Below are positions 1-9,119 of a stretch of 64,000 nt of DNA, one piece after another; positions within the stretch are counted from its first letter, which is position 1; each line of letters begins with the position of its first letter. Below the pieces are notes generated by a model. The model made no database searches. It was not told the origin of the DNA and saw only the letters and a program-made list of their open reading frames with translations. Position numbers and translations under genes: made by a program. Origin of the DNA: Zanthoxylum bungeanum (lineage: Eukaryota; Streptophyta; Magnoliopsida; Sapindales; Rutaceae); NCBI GenBank assembly GCA_019454045.1, contig SKCR01001873.1, forward strand, positions 1 to 64,000. The letters run 5' to 3'.

Positions 1-1454
1 AACACATTATACTCATACATGTGGGGAATACAGATGAACGACACCTACACAGTCTTGCATAATGCATAGAAACAATCAGGTTTATCATACGAAGGAATAG
101 CTACTAGGGACAACTAGGTAGAAAATCTGATGAAAATAACTCAGTTCAGTGGGCGCGCGTTCGTGTGGAGTTCGAGAACGCGTTCGAACGGAGCCTGACC
201 TGATGCATGAAACACTAAGAAGATGCGTGCACGTTCGCGAAGCGTTTGATAACGCGTTCGAACGGTAAACAAAAGGTTCGCGTTCGTATAGCGTTCGAGA
301 ACGCGTTCGAACGGAACCAGACCTGATGCATGATGAAACTAAGAAAGTGTGTGCACGTTCGCGTAGCGTTTGTAAACGCGTTCGAACGGTAAACAGAAGG
401 TTCACATTCGTATGGTGTTCGAGAACGCGTTCGAACGGAACCAGACCTGATGCATGATAAAACTAAGAAAGTCCGTGCGCGTTCGCGTAGCGTTTGTAAA
501 CACGTTCGAACGGTAAACAGAAGGTTTGTGTTCGTATAGCGTTCGAGACACGTTCGAACGGAACCAGACCTGATGCATGCAATACATTCATAGGCAAACA
601 AATCCACAATGTGGGACCTCACGTATCCGATTGAACTCATCTCACACCCAACCGGATATACACCAACCGGCGCGGCGAAGCATCGTGGTAAATGATTTTA
701 ACCCCTCCAAATAGGGGACCTTTAATCCGACTTACTAGGCCCATGCGATCGATCGTATCATGAATACAAAGAATAAAGAAACAATAATTCCAAACTTAGT
801 ATGCCCGATTGAACGTATCTTGCATTCAACCGAACACACATCAACCGGCGCGGCAAAGCATCGTGGTAAAGGGTTTTAACCCCTTCAAATAGGGGACCTT
901 TCATCGCACTTACTAAGCCCATGCGCTCGATTGAATCATGCATAAATAAGCAACATGCAGAATTCAAGTGACGAAAAACAAATAAATCAAAGCAACACAA
1001 CACAGAAGAGGGTGCCGTTTACTCAAGCGGTACGTGAAGTTGTATCCCGAGTACAGATCATACTACCGTCCTTTCGGAATCGGCTATGAAATTTATGTCC
1101 GGGTTTCCATCCGATATACCGCGAGAGTTGACACATCTCTCATTTTATTCCAAAGGCACAACATACAACATCTCATAATTCATGCATATTTATCTACTCA
1201 AGGGCCACAACATGCATTTCATCATAACAATCATGCAGGCAATACTCAATAAATAATACAAATAAAACAGAAAACGAGTGTGGAAAATACCCTCAGGTCT
1301 AACCTTTTTGCCAACTTTCAGGCTTGCGTTTCACGGACGTTGGAAGAGTAAGGCTCCTCAACTTATCTGGTTCACTTGTTTAGCGTCCTAGCTCACTGTT
1401 TTGCTGTTTTGCTTGCTGTTCGGTCTCCGTTCTGCTACTGTTCGGCCTCTGTTT
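1..1454 (-). mobile_element. Element A, 3' LTR (truncated at both ends)
   Basis: This stretch matches 6842-8174 almost base for base, so it is the second LTR of element A. The outer part (about 418 bp, equivalent to 6424-6841) lies beyond the window. The U3-side part is missing because similarity stops after a shared CTCTGTTT at about 1454, where pol sequence begins. It is about 121 bp longer than the matching part of the 5' LTR because it has one extra 122-bp repeat unit. It also contains two copies of a block with GGTTTTAACCCC near 690 and 870, and a block conserved in all related LTRs of the window (1030-1110). Confidence 0.9.
150..590 (-). repeat. Palindrome-rich ~122-bp tandem repeat in A 3' LTR
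   Basis: The anchor GATGCATG recurs at 202, 324, 449 and 572, giving three intervals of 122-125 bp. Each unit holds the self-complementary strings GCGTTCGAGAACGC and CGTTCGAACG plus a GCGTTTGTAAACGC-like imperfect palindrome. The 5' LTR copy (7043-7290) has only two intervals. No protein function is implied; the ORFs crossing it are repeat artefacts. Confidence 0.9.
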
Positions 1455-1799
1455 ATCTGACAACTTGTGTAACTCTGTGTGCGGCAAGTGATTCAAATTA
1501 CCATGTGTTTGACAGTCATGACAGTGCTTTACCATCTTCGCGCAGTCTGTTTTCATGGTTGACCAATAAAAATCTTGTCTCACTATCTTGCGGGACAGAT
1601 TCAACCCGTTCATGTGCGGACCACATACCCGGCGTGTATTTCTTCCATTACATGCTGAGCTTCCTCTTTTCTCAAACACTTCAACTGAATACCGTTTGCT
1701 TGCCTCTTGTACAGTTCCCCTTTCAAAGTCACATACTGGGAAGCTAACTTTTGAATGGCTATTCTGTCTTTTCTGCCTGCCCCTTCCGGGAGTTCACTG
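1455..1799 (-). pseudogene. pol: Element A integrase N-terminal fragment
   Basis: On the minus strand this encodes the linker before integrase and the zinc-binding N-terminal region of a gypsy integrase. The signature is KIVRQDFYWSTMKTDC followed by CHDCQTHGN (the CxxC pair), then HLPHTELHKLSDK. It starts just after a deletion (near 1799) that removed the RNase H domains. It ends at the junction with the LTR at about 1454, so the catalytic DDE core is gone. In element C the equivalent upstream peptide (GELYKRQANG) is the last piece of pol before a duplication breakpoint. This is a non-functional fragment. Confidence 0.85.
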
Positions 1800-2554
1800 G
1801 CTGATCTTTTCTCAACAGTTTGAAGATAGGCTCACATACTGATGTCAACTTGGCGATGAACCGACTGATGTACTGAATCTTTCCCAAGAATGCTCTGACT
1901 TCCTTTTATGTCTTCGAACCAAGCATTTCTGTGATTGCCTTGATCTTCTCAGAATCTACCTCTACTCCGCCCATTCCCACTATATGACCAAGCAATTCCC
2001 TGATGTCACCCCAAACACACATTTCTTGGGATTAAGCCGCAGGTTGTATCTGTCAACCCTCTGAAGGAACCTTTCCAGTGCTTCAATATGCCTAACTCTT
2101 GTCTCTGATTTCACCATCATGTCATCCACATACACCTCAATCTCTTTGTGCATCAAGTCATGGAAAAGTGTAGTGGCCATCCGCTGATAAGTAGCCCCCA
2201 CATTCTTAAGCCCAAACGGCATAACTTTGTAACAATAAGTACCCCACTCAGTAACAAATGCAGTCTTATGTTTGTCTTCCTCAGCCATGAGAACCTGATT
2301 GTAACCTGAAAATCCATCTGCAAATGAATACATGGCAGATAAAGCCGCACTATCAACCAGAACATCTATATGCGGCAGAGGAAAATCATCTTTCGGACAA
2401 GCCTTGTTGAGATCTCTGTAGTCTACACACATTCTGACTTTCCCATCTTTCTTCGGCACCGGTACTATGTTAGCCAACCGCTCAAGATACTTACTACTTC
2501 CAGGAACCCCACATCTATCTGTTTCTTAACCTCCTCACTGACTTTCTCAGCCCA
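1800..2554 (-). pseudogene. pol: Element A reverse transcriptase
   Basis: A gypsy-type reverse transcriptase, which would copy element RNA into cDNA. The minus-strand ORF 2477-1980 (165 aa) shows the RT blocks in order: VPVPKKDGKVRMCVDYRD, DLNKACPKDDFPLPHID, YSFADGFSGYNQV, KVMPFGLKNVGATYQ, the catalytic YVDDMMVKSE, then LNPKKCVFGV. The frame breaks near 1980 (GNCLVI instead of the GKLLGH seen in C), and the region around 2500-2550 is also broken. The RT connection domain continues to about 1801, where FxLLRK is joined directly to sequence that lies about 1.06 kb further on in element C. Both RNase H domains are therefore deleted. Confidence 0.93.
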
Positions 2555-3475
2555 TTATGGTCTCATCCGTAGGAGTTTTTGTTTTACTGGCCTCATATTT
2601 TGATAAGTTGGTATTGTGTGCTGATCAATGTTTCTGTCTACCCCAGGCATGTCCTCATAGGACCAAGCAAACACTTTGGCATATCTGACCAACACTTCTT
2701 CTGGTTTCTCCCTCTCTTCGGAGGTTACTTCACTCGCAATCAGAATTTCCTTGGGGTTCTCAAGTGTACCCAAGTTAAATGCGGTAGTTCTGGCTGAACT
2801 GATGTCAAATATGCTTGATTCGTGCAGAGTAAATGGAAATGACTCAGGCAAGTAAGCAAAAGAAATGTCTTTATTATTGGATAATGCGGAAGTACATTCA
2901 AACAAATCAGGAAGGTAAATGTCTTCATCATCTATAGACACTTCTTCCTCTGCAATCAGATCTTCCTCAGGCTTTTCGTCCTCTCCCTGAGTCAGGCTCT
3001 CCAACTTCATCAGTTCTTCCTCCCAATTCTCTTCTTCTTTCTTCACAATTTCTTCAACTATCATCTTCTTACCCAACATATCCTGGAAGATCTCAAACCC
3101 AGGTACCACAATTCCATTAACTTCCACAGGTTCAGGCTCCCATTGATATCCTGAAGCATTCATAAAACATTCCATCAGTTTCAGGCCCTTTTTCTTGACC
3201 TTTGGCTTTTCTTCATCAGACTTGTACCCCATACCCTTCCGAGTAGGCTGTCCTCTGAAATCTGGTAATTTTGAACCTTTACCCGGCTCAAACTTCATTT
3301 TCTCCATAATCCTAGCCACCCTAGGATCCACCCACTCCTCAAAAGTAGCTGACAACTGAAACCTCGTGAAAGGTTTTATCTCCAAAGCAGCCACGGCATT
3401 ATCTAACTCAGCCCGGATAGTAACAACTTCTCCCTCATACGGGAACTTGATCATCTGATGTAAAGTGGAAGGCAC
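2555..3475 (-). CDS. pol: Element A protease-to-RT linker region (306-aa open frame)
   Basis: An open minus-strand frame of 306 codons between protease and RT. It begins in the protease tail (MPSTLHQMIKFPYEGEV) and contains a glycine-rich G-patch-like stretch (FEPGKGSKLPDFRGQ, GMGYKSDEE). A long acidic segment follows (EEELMKLESL to DDEDIYLPDL), and the frame ends with the run-in to RT (VFAWSYEDMPGVD, RPVKQKLLRMRP). The same layout is present in C at 54180-55013, where the W of FAWSYED is a stop. Such linkers with acidic runs are seen in Tat-group polyproteins. It is part of a polyprotein, so the ATG is not a real start, and the function of the acidic segment is unknown. Confidence 0.75.
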   Translation of the reverse strand: MPSTLHQMIKFPYEGEVVTIRAELDNAVAALEIKPFTRFQLSATFEEWVDPRVARIMEKMKFEPGKGSKLPDFRGQPTRKGMGYKSDEEKPKVKKKGLKLMECFMNASGYQWEPEPVEVNGIVVPGFEIFQDMLGKKMIVEEIVKKEEENWEEELMKLESLTQGEDEKPEEDLIAEEEVSIDDEDIYLPDLFECTSALSNNKDISFAYLPESFPFTLHESSIFDISSARTTAFNLGTLENPKEILIASEVTSEEREKPEEVLVRYAKVFAWSYEDMPGVDRNIDQHTIPTYQNMRPVKQKLLRMRP

Positions 3476-4032
3476 GCCCCCAAGTTTGTGAAACCAAGGC
3501 CTTCCAACAATAAGGCAAAAGTAGCCGGGATGTCCAGTACTGTGAACTCAACCTCATCTTCAATCGGTCCTACCTTGACCATAGCCACAAAGGTACCCTC
3601 GACTCCCCTTTTGCTGTCATCATAAGCATTAATAGTCATGCTGGAGGGGTCCAAGTCTGTTGCTTTCATACCCAATCTTGCCAGAATTTTCAGCGGGCAC
3701 ACATTGATGGACGAACCGTCATCCACCATCACACATGAAGTTCTCTTGTCCCTCACCTCGGCCCTGATAAATAGAGGCCTGTTATGGTTTCTCCCCTCTA
3801 CTGGGAGTTCATCCTCAGAAAAAGATATCTGCAAAGCTTCCTTCTGAACCGACCCAACAAACATTGCAGGGTTGGCGTCTTCCGGTACCACAATCTTGCT
3901 CAAGGCCTCAACCATAGCCTGCCTATGCTCCCGAGATGCACATAACAGTTCCCAGATACTCAGTTGTGCTCTAGTCTTCCTCAATTGCCTCAGCACTATA
4001 TCCCCCTCAGTATTTTCTGCAGTCTTAACCAC
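3451..4032 (-). pseudogene. pol: Element A aspartic protease region
   Basis: A retropepsin-like protease that would cleave the polyprotein. The minus-strand frame carries LFIRAEVRDKRTSCVMV followed by VDDGSSINVCPLKIL, which matches the D-[ST]-G active-site loop in the DDGSS form used by Tat-type elements. The flap and C-terminal part follow (GTFVAMVKVGPIEDEV, VLDIPATFALLL). The end is frameshifted: C keeps GRPWFHKLGG where A reads EGLGFTNLGA. The upstream part (VLRQLRKTRAQLSIWELL) is the spacer between gag and protease. Confidence 0.88.
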
Positions 4033-4611
4033 TCATCTACCATCCGTCAAAACTTCCTTACCCTTTTCTGACACATCATTGTAAAAACGACCGCTGCGCG
4101 TCATTCCCCTTAATTCTTCCTCATCAGTGCTAGAGAAATCAAGCCAAAAGTTTTTCCCCTGCTCAGTCTCATCTTCACTAGTACTATCCCAGATTCCCAG
4201 GCAAAAGGCTTGAGGGTGAAAGGATTTTAGGACAAGGTCTTCAGGGAGGCCAGAATTGATCATATAGGCTGGTGGTGGTACGGCACGGTAATTGGGTAAG
4301 GGGTTTCTGTGTATGTCAGGCTGTTATGTTTCTGGGTCAGGTATTTTTTTGGAATCTATCAGGTCTTGGATTTCATGGCGGAGTCGGGCGCAGTTGTCGG
4401 TGTCATGGCCCTTTTGTTGGTGAAAGTGACAGTAAAGGCTTAGGTTATAATGTGATGGTAGGGGATTGGGTAATGTTTTGGCTTCCAAGGGTTTTAACAG
4501 CCCTTGCCTCTTCAATTTCTCTAGAACATTGGATAGGGGCCTTCCCAAGTTGGAAAACTACCGGTTCCGGATAACGGCAATCTCAGCAGAAACGGGCTTT
4601 GTTCCTGATGT
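4033..4611 (-). pseudogene. gag: Element A gag C-terminal region with zinc knuckle
   Basis: Two short minus-strand frames (4548-4324 and 4263-4033) hold the C-terminal part of gag. The first has the Tat-type knuckle YCHFHQQKGHDTDNC followed by RHEIQDLIDSKKIPDP, a nucleic-acid-binding motif. The second has MINSGLPEDLVLKSFHP and the acidic stretch TSEDETEQGK. In C (52623-53861) these parts are a single frame, so the breaks here (a stop after RRPIG at 4612 and a shift near 4300) are damage to A. Confidence 0.85.
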
Positions 4612-5496
4612 TCACCCAATGGGCCTCCTGTTCAGACCATAGAATTTTCTGTTTTCCGCCTCTTCGTCTTCAATGTCCATGACAGTCTCCCTCAACTGCC
4701 GAAAGTCTGTAATCATGGAGGTCATCCTCCTCAACTTGGTGTAAATGGAGGGCCTGGTGCCCTTGATAATCATTTTAATCAGATCCTTCTCCGAAGGCCT
4801 AGTCTGCATCTTCAACAACTGACCCCTCCATCGGTCCACATACTCCTTAAAACTCTCCTCCGATTTCTGCTTAACATTCTCCAGATCACGGAGTGAGAGA
4901 TCGATCTCTAGGTCAGTGACATACTGCTTCAGGAAAGCATCAGCCAACTCCCTCCAATCTTCCTTCACTTTCTTCTCCAAACTGTGGTACCACACCACGG
5001 GAGCTCCTTGAAGCGACATTCCAAACATTTTCTGCACTTGGCGCTAAGATAAGCCAACTGAACTCATGACTGATACAAACTGTCGGAGATGCAACCTTGG
5101 ATCCCCATTCCCGTTAAACTTAGCCATACCAGGCATCTTGAACTGTGCCGGCAACTGTTCCTCGAAAGTCAGTGTGTCATAATCCAGCAAATCCTCATTC
5201 TTACCCCTCATCTTGCGGGTAACTGACTCAACCTGATCCCAAAGTTTCTGTAACTCTGCCCGAGACCCAGATACTTTGCCTGCTGCATACTCTGCCATAT
5301 CATCATCAAAAGTGGGGATATCATCCCCCAACCCATTCGGAGGCTCCTCATGCCTCACATTCTCAGAAATTCCCCCAGCACGGGGCACAGCCATACCAGC
5401 CACACCAGTATTCAAAGCTTGCAACTGTTCAGTGACCTTGGTGAGACTATTCTCTAACTGATCCATACGGGATACCTCATTACCAGATTCACTAAT
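4612..5496 (-). pseudogene. gag: Element A gag N-terminal and capsid region
   Basis: The minus-strand frames 5466-5044 and 5037-4612 encode the capsid region, which would form the virus-like particle. The reading begins SESGNEVSRMDQLENSLTK. The start ATG present in C at 42220 is ATT here, so the first in-frame ATG is at 5466. Recognisable capsid features are FNGNGDPRLHLRQFV, KMFGMSLQGAPVVWYHSL and SFKEYVDRWRGQLLKM, the retrotransposon gag pattern. An in-frame TAA at 5044 replaces the leucine codon seen in C. Homology and order (gag, protease, RT) are clear; function is lost. Confidence 0.88.
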
Positions 5497-6402
5497 GACT
5501 GTTACTGTTCTTTTAATGAGCCTTGTCCCTTCTCTAACCCAAACGGTATCTATGATGTCTTTTTAAGACATAGATGGTGTTAACATGATATATATGTATG
5601 AGTGTACGAGATGCATGTAACATATATAACATACTACATTAACTAAAATTCTCAAACAAATCGGCCCGTTATCATTTTAGAAACTTTCGGGCTAACTGTC
5701 ATAGGAGTGAACTTATCCCAGTTTAAATGGCCCAACGAGTTCACATATCATGACAAAGAGCCCAACTAAATCCAAATGGTAACGTTCCGAACACAAGCAC
5801 AAAGTGGTCCATCAACACTTAGAAGCCTTTGGCCCAACCGTCATAAAATATGTTCTTGTCCCAGTTTAAATGGCCCAACAAGCCCATATCTCATGACAAA
5901 TGGTCCAAATGGATCCAAACGACGATGTTCCCAAACACAAGCATAAAAGATAATGCAAACATAAAGTAATAATTTCTACGGAATGGCCCATCAATATTTC
6001 AGAAGCTTTGGGCCCAATGGTCATAAGGTACGAACTCACCCCAGTTTAAATGAGCTATGGTGTGTGATTGACTGTCAAATGGATTTCCGGTTGTAGATTC
6101 CCCAGAGGGAAGGTGGAGCGAGGCTCACTTAAATACCCAAGCCTCTTAGGCTCTTATCGCTTGGTGTCAGGAATAAACAACGAGTCCTCCAAATTAGTCC
6201 ATCACAATAGGCTACGAGTAGATGGCCATATAGGTGCCTTCACAGCTTTTCCTTCTAGAAAGGTAGTGAATGAAGGAAGACACCAAACCATTACCTAGCC
6301 TTAAAATGCCTTTGATTAAACCCCCATTTTATCCACTATAGACACGGTCAATTAAAACATAAATCCAAACATTACAAGACAATATTCGGGGCTGATTCTA
6401 TA
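5497..6402 (-). other. Element A untranslated leader with repeats
   Basis: About 0.9 kb of non-coding sequence between PBS and gag. Three copies of a GGGCCATTTAAACTGGG-like segment (near 5720, 5860 and 6040) form a degenerate tandem array with units of roughly 140-180 bp. A conserved 260-bp block at 6061-6320 recurs at 29534-29800, 41160-41420 and 61160-61410. No ORF here is credible. Confidence 0.8.
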
Positions 6403-6420
6403 TCCCCAGTGGAGTCGCCA
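6403..6420 (-). other. Primer-binding site of element A
   Basis: Read on the minus strand, TGGCGACTCCACTGGGGA starts three bases after the LTR end. The same 18-mer follows the LTR of C (41050) and, with one change, of D (61042). A tRNA-Arg primer has been reported for Tat/Ogre elements; the tRNA identity here is from memory and was not checked. Confidence 0.9.
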
Positions 6421-6516
6421 GACTGTGGGACATAGAAACTGGGCGACGTATGCTGTCCCGGGCTCGTGGCCTGGTCGGGAGTATGGAGTAGCCACGGGGA
6501 CTAAACCGGAGAATAA

Positions 6517-6543
6517 TGGAGTCGCCACCTGGTGTGAACCAGG
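6517..6543 (-). other. PBS-like core and hairpin at the end of A 5' LTR
   Basis: On the minus strand, CCTGG-TTCACA-CCAGG (6528-6543) forms a 5-bp stem. It is followed by TGGCGACTCCA (6517-6527), an exact copy of the first 11 bases of the PBS. A near copy with one change (TGGCTACTCCA) is at 6484-6494. Confidence 0.7.
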
Positions 6544-6994
6544 AAAATGAGATTTAAGGCCGCACTCACCCCTCGCAAGGGAAGACCTCAAACCGTTGGG
6601 TTCGGAATGGTCCCTTACTTATGTCACTTGTAATGAAAGGATTTATGTAATAATTTAATCAAGTTTAAGTAACACTTATTTCCAAGAGTATCATGCTTCT
6701 AAATTCACATGCATACATCAACAAGTTCATCTAAATTTACATGTAACACATATCCGAATTTGCATACAGCCTATTAGTATGTAATCTATGTCTCAATTTG
6801 CATACATAAAGATTAACACACGGCAAGCATACAAGTTAATAAACACATTATACTCATACATGTGGGGAATACAGATGAACGACACCTACACAGTCTTGCA
6901 TAATGCATAGAAACAATCAGGTTTATCATACGAAGGAATAGATACTAGGGACAACTAGGTACGAAATCTGATGAAAATAACTCAGTTCAGTGGG

Positions 6995-7310
6995 CGCGCG
7001 TTCGTGTAGCGTTCGAGAACGCGTTCGAACGGAGCCTGACCTGATGCATGAAACACTAAGAAGATGCGTGCACATTCGCGTAGCGTTTGATAACGTGTTC
7101 GAACGGTAAACAGAGGGTTCGCGTTCATATAGCGTTCGAGAACGCGTTCGAACGGAACCAGACCTGATGCATGATGAAACTAAGAAAGTGGGTGTGCGTT
7201 CGCGTAGCGTTTGTAAACGCGTTCGAACGGTAAACAGAAGGTTCGCGTTCGTATAGCGTTCGAGAACGCGTTCGAACGGAACCAGACCTGATGCATGCAA
7301 TACATTCATA
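6995..7310 (-). repeat. Palindrome-rich ~122-bp tandem repeat in A 5' LTR
   Basis: GATGCATG anchors at 7043, 7166 and 7290 give two intervals of 123-124 bp, one fewer than in the partner LTR. It has the same CGTTCGAACG and GCGTTCGAGAACGC palindromes. Confidence 0.88.
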
Positions 7311-8316
7311 GGCAAACAAATCGACAATGTGGGACCTCACGTATCCGATTGAACTCATCTCACACCCAACCGGATATACACCAACCGGCGCGGTAAAGCA
7401 TCGTGGTAAATGATTTTAACCCCTCCAAATAGTGGACCTTTAATCTGACTTACTAAGCCCATGTGCTTGATCGCATCATGCATACAAAGAATAAAGAAAC
7501 AATAATACCAAACTTAGTATGCCCGATTGAACGTATCTTGCATTCAACCGAACACACATCAACCGGCGCGGCAAAGCATCATGGTAAAGGGTTTTAACCC
7601 CTTCAAATAGGGGACCTTTCATCGCACTTACTAAGCCTATGCGCTCGATTGAATCATGCATAAATAAGCAACATGCAGAATTCAAGTGACGAAAAACAAA
7701 TAAATCAAAGCAACACAACACAGAAGAGGGTGCCGTTTACTCAAGCGGTACGTGGAGTTGTATCCTGAGTACAGATCATACTACCGTCCATTCGGAATCG
7801 GCTATGAAATTTATGTCTGCGTTTCCATCCGATATACCGCGAGAGTTGACACATCTCTCATTTTATTCCAAAGCCACAACATACAACATCTCATAATTTA
7901 TGCATATTTATCTACTCAAGGGCCACACCATGCATTTCATCATAACAATCATGCAGGCAATACTCAATAAATAATACAAATAAAACAGAAAACGAGTGTG
8001 GAAAATATCCTCAGGTCTAACCTTTTTGCCAACTTTCAGGCTTGCGTTTCACAGACGTCGGAAGGGTAAGACTCCTCAACTTCTCCGATTCACTGGTTTA
8101 GCGTCCTAGCTCATTGTTTTGCTGTTTTGCTTACTGTTCGGTCTCCGTTCTGCTACTGTTCGGCCTCTGTTTTGCTGCTCACTGTTCAGGTCACTTGTTT
8201 TGACGTTTCAACGGACTGTTCCGAGTGTTTTTTGTGGGTTTTTAGTGTAGTCTTGTGTGATTTTCGTGTAAGTCTTGTGTATGAGCTAGGGGAGTGCATG
8301 TCTTGGTTAGGGGTTG

Positions 8317-8324
8317 TTTATATA
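8317..8324 (-). promoter_or_regulatory. Putative TATA box of A 5' LTR
   Basis: TATATAAA on the minus strand, about 700 bp inside the LTR start. The same string occurs at the matching place in the LTR of C (38310-38317). Confidence 0.6.
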
Positions 8325-9119
8325 GAGAAAGGTTAGGGCTACTCCTTGTCTCACAAGGAAGAGATTTTGGCATTAAAAGGAGGATTTGATTTGGTATTCA
8401 ACAGGAAAGGATTAGATTGAGGGGGGACAAATCTTGGCTAGATTAGGAATACAAAATATTTAATTTGTTATGATTGATTTTAATTAGGCATGATATTTGT
8501 TAAGTTTGGTATATAATATTTGATTTATCTTTATTAGGCATGCAATTTCTTTAATTTGTGTAAGTATTTTTATTATTTTGGTAGGTGATTATTTAGATTT
8601 TATTTGTTTTATTTAATTTGGTATATGACTTAATTAATTATTTTATTTAATTACATTATCTAATTAATATTTAATTTAATTTCCCTTGTGTTTTAAGTGT
8701 GTTTTATTAATTGAGATGTGTTTTATGGGCTTTGGGGGTGCTAATTGGGCTGGGGTGCGAGGTTAGCAGCAAAACCAGAAATACCGACGCCGTTCGAACG
8801 CCCATTCGAACGCTACACGAATGTCCGCAATCTGCCTGACGTTCGAACGAAGTAACGAACGCAGCACTAACGAAGACAGTGAACTAGCGAAATGAATCTG
8901 ATGACGTACTTATTCTGAATTTCCCCTTCCGACCTCCGTTTCCCGCAATATCCTTAGCTAAAAAGGTAGTGCCTCCAACTGAGACTCATCATCGGGTTTC
9001 ACATGTGAAAATGCAATGCCTACACCCATACTCTCTATGTCAAAGAGTCCCTTGGTTGGAGAGTATTCAACGAGTATATCGTATGGGGTTTGCTTAAAAT
9101 ATGTGATTGTATTAGGACA

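Larger units (their letters stand above)
6424..9024 (-). mobile_element. Element A, 5' LTR
   Basis: A long terminal repeat of about 2.6 kb. On the minus strand it starts TGTAGGCATTGCATTTTC at 9024 and ends CCCACA at 6424, next to the PBS. The same start occurs in C (37550), its copy (58438) and D (59129). Similarity to 1-1454 confirms the pair. It contains the palindromic 122-bp units (6995-7310), a TATA element at 8317-8324, a second cluster of CGTTCGAACG palindromes at 8785-8860, and two hairpins near the 3' end. The flank after 9024 begins CCCAT, the expected target-site duplication; its partner lies outside the window. Confidence 0.92.

Noticed and set aside
180..560. CGTTCGAACG words as RNA polymerase III B boxes
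   Set aside because: They resemble the T-loop core but lack the flanking G and CC of a B box, and no A box or tRNA fold is near.
85..640. Arg/Ser/Thr-rich ORFs of 61-141 aa
   Set aside because: Translation of the palindromic LTR repeat in several frames. The same happens at 6926-7358.
6403..6420. tRNA gene fragments at the primer-binding sites
   Set aside because: Only 12-18 bases complementary to tRNA 3' ends, placed next to LTRs; no cloverleaf.
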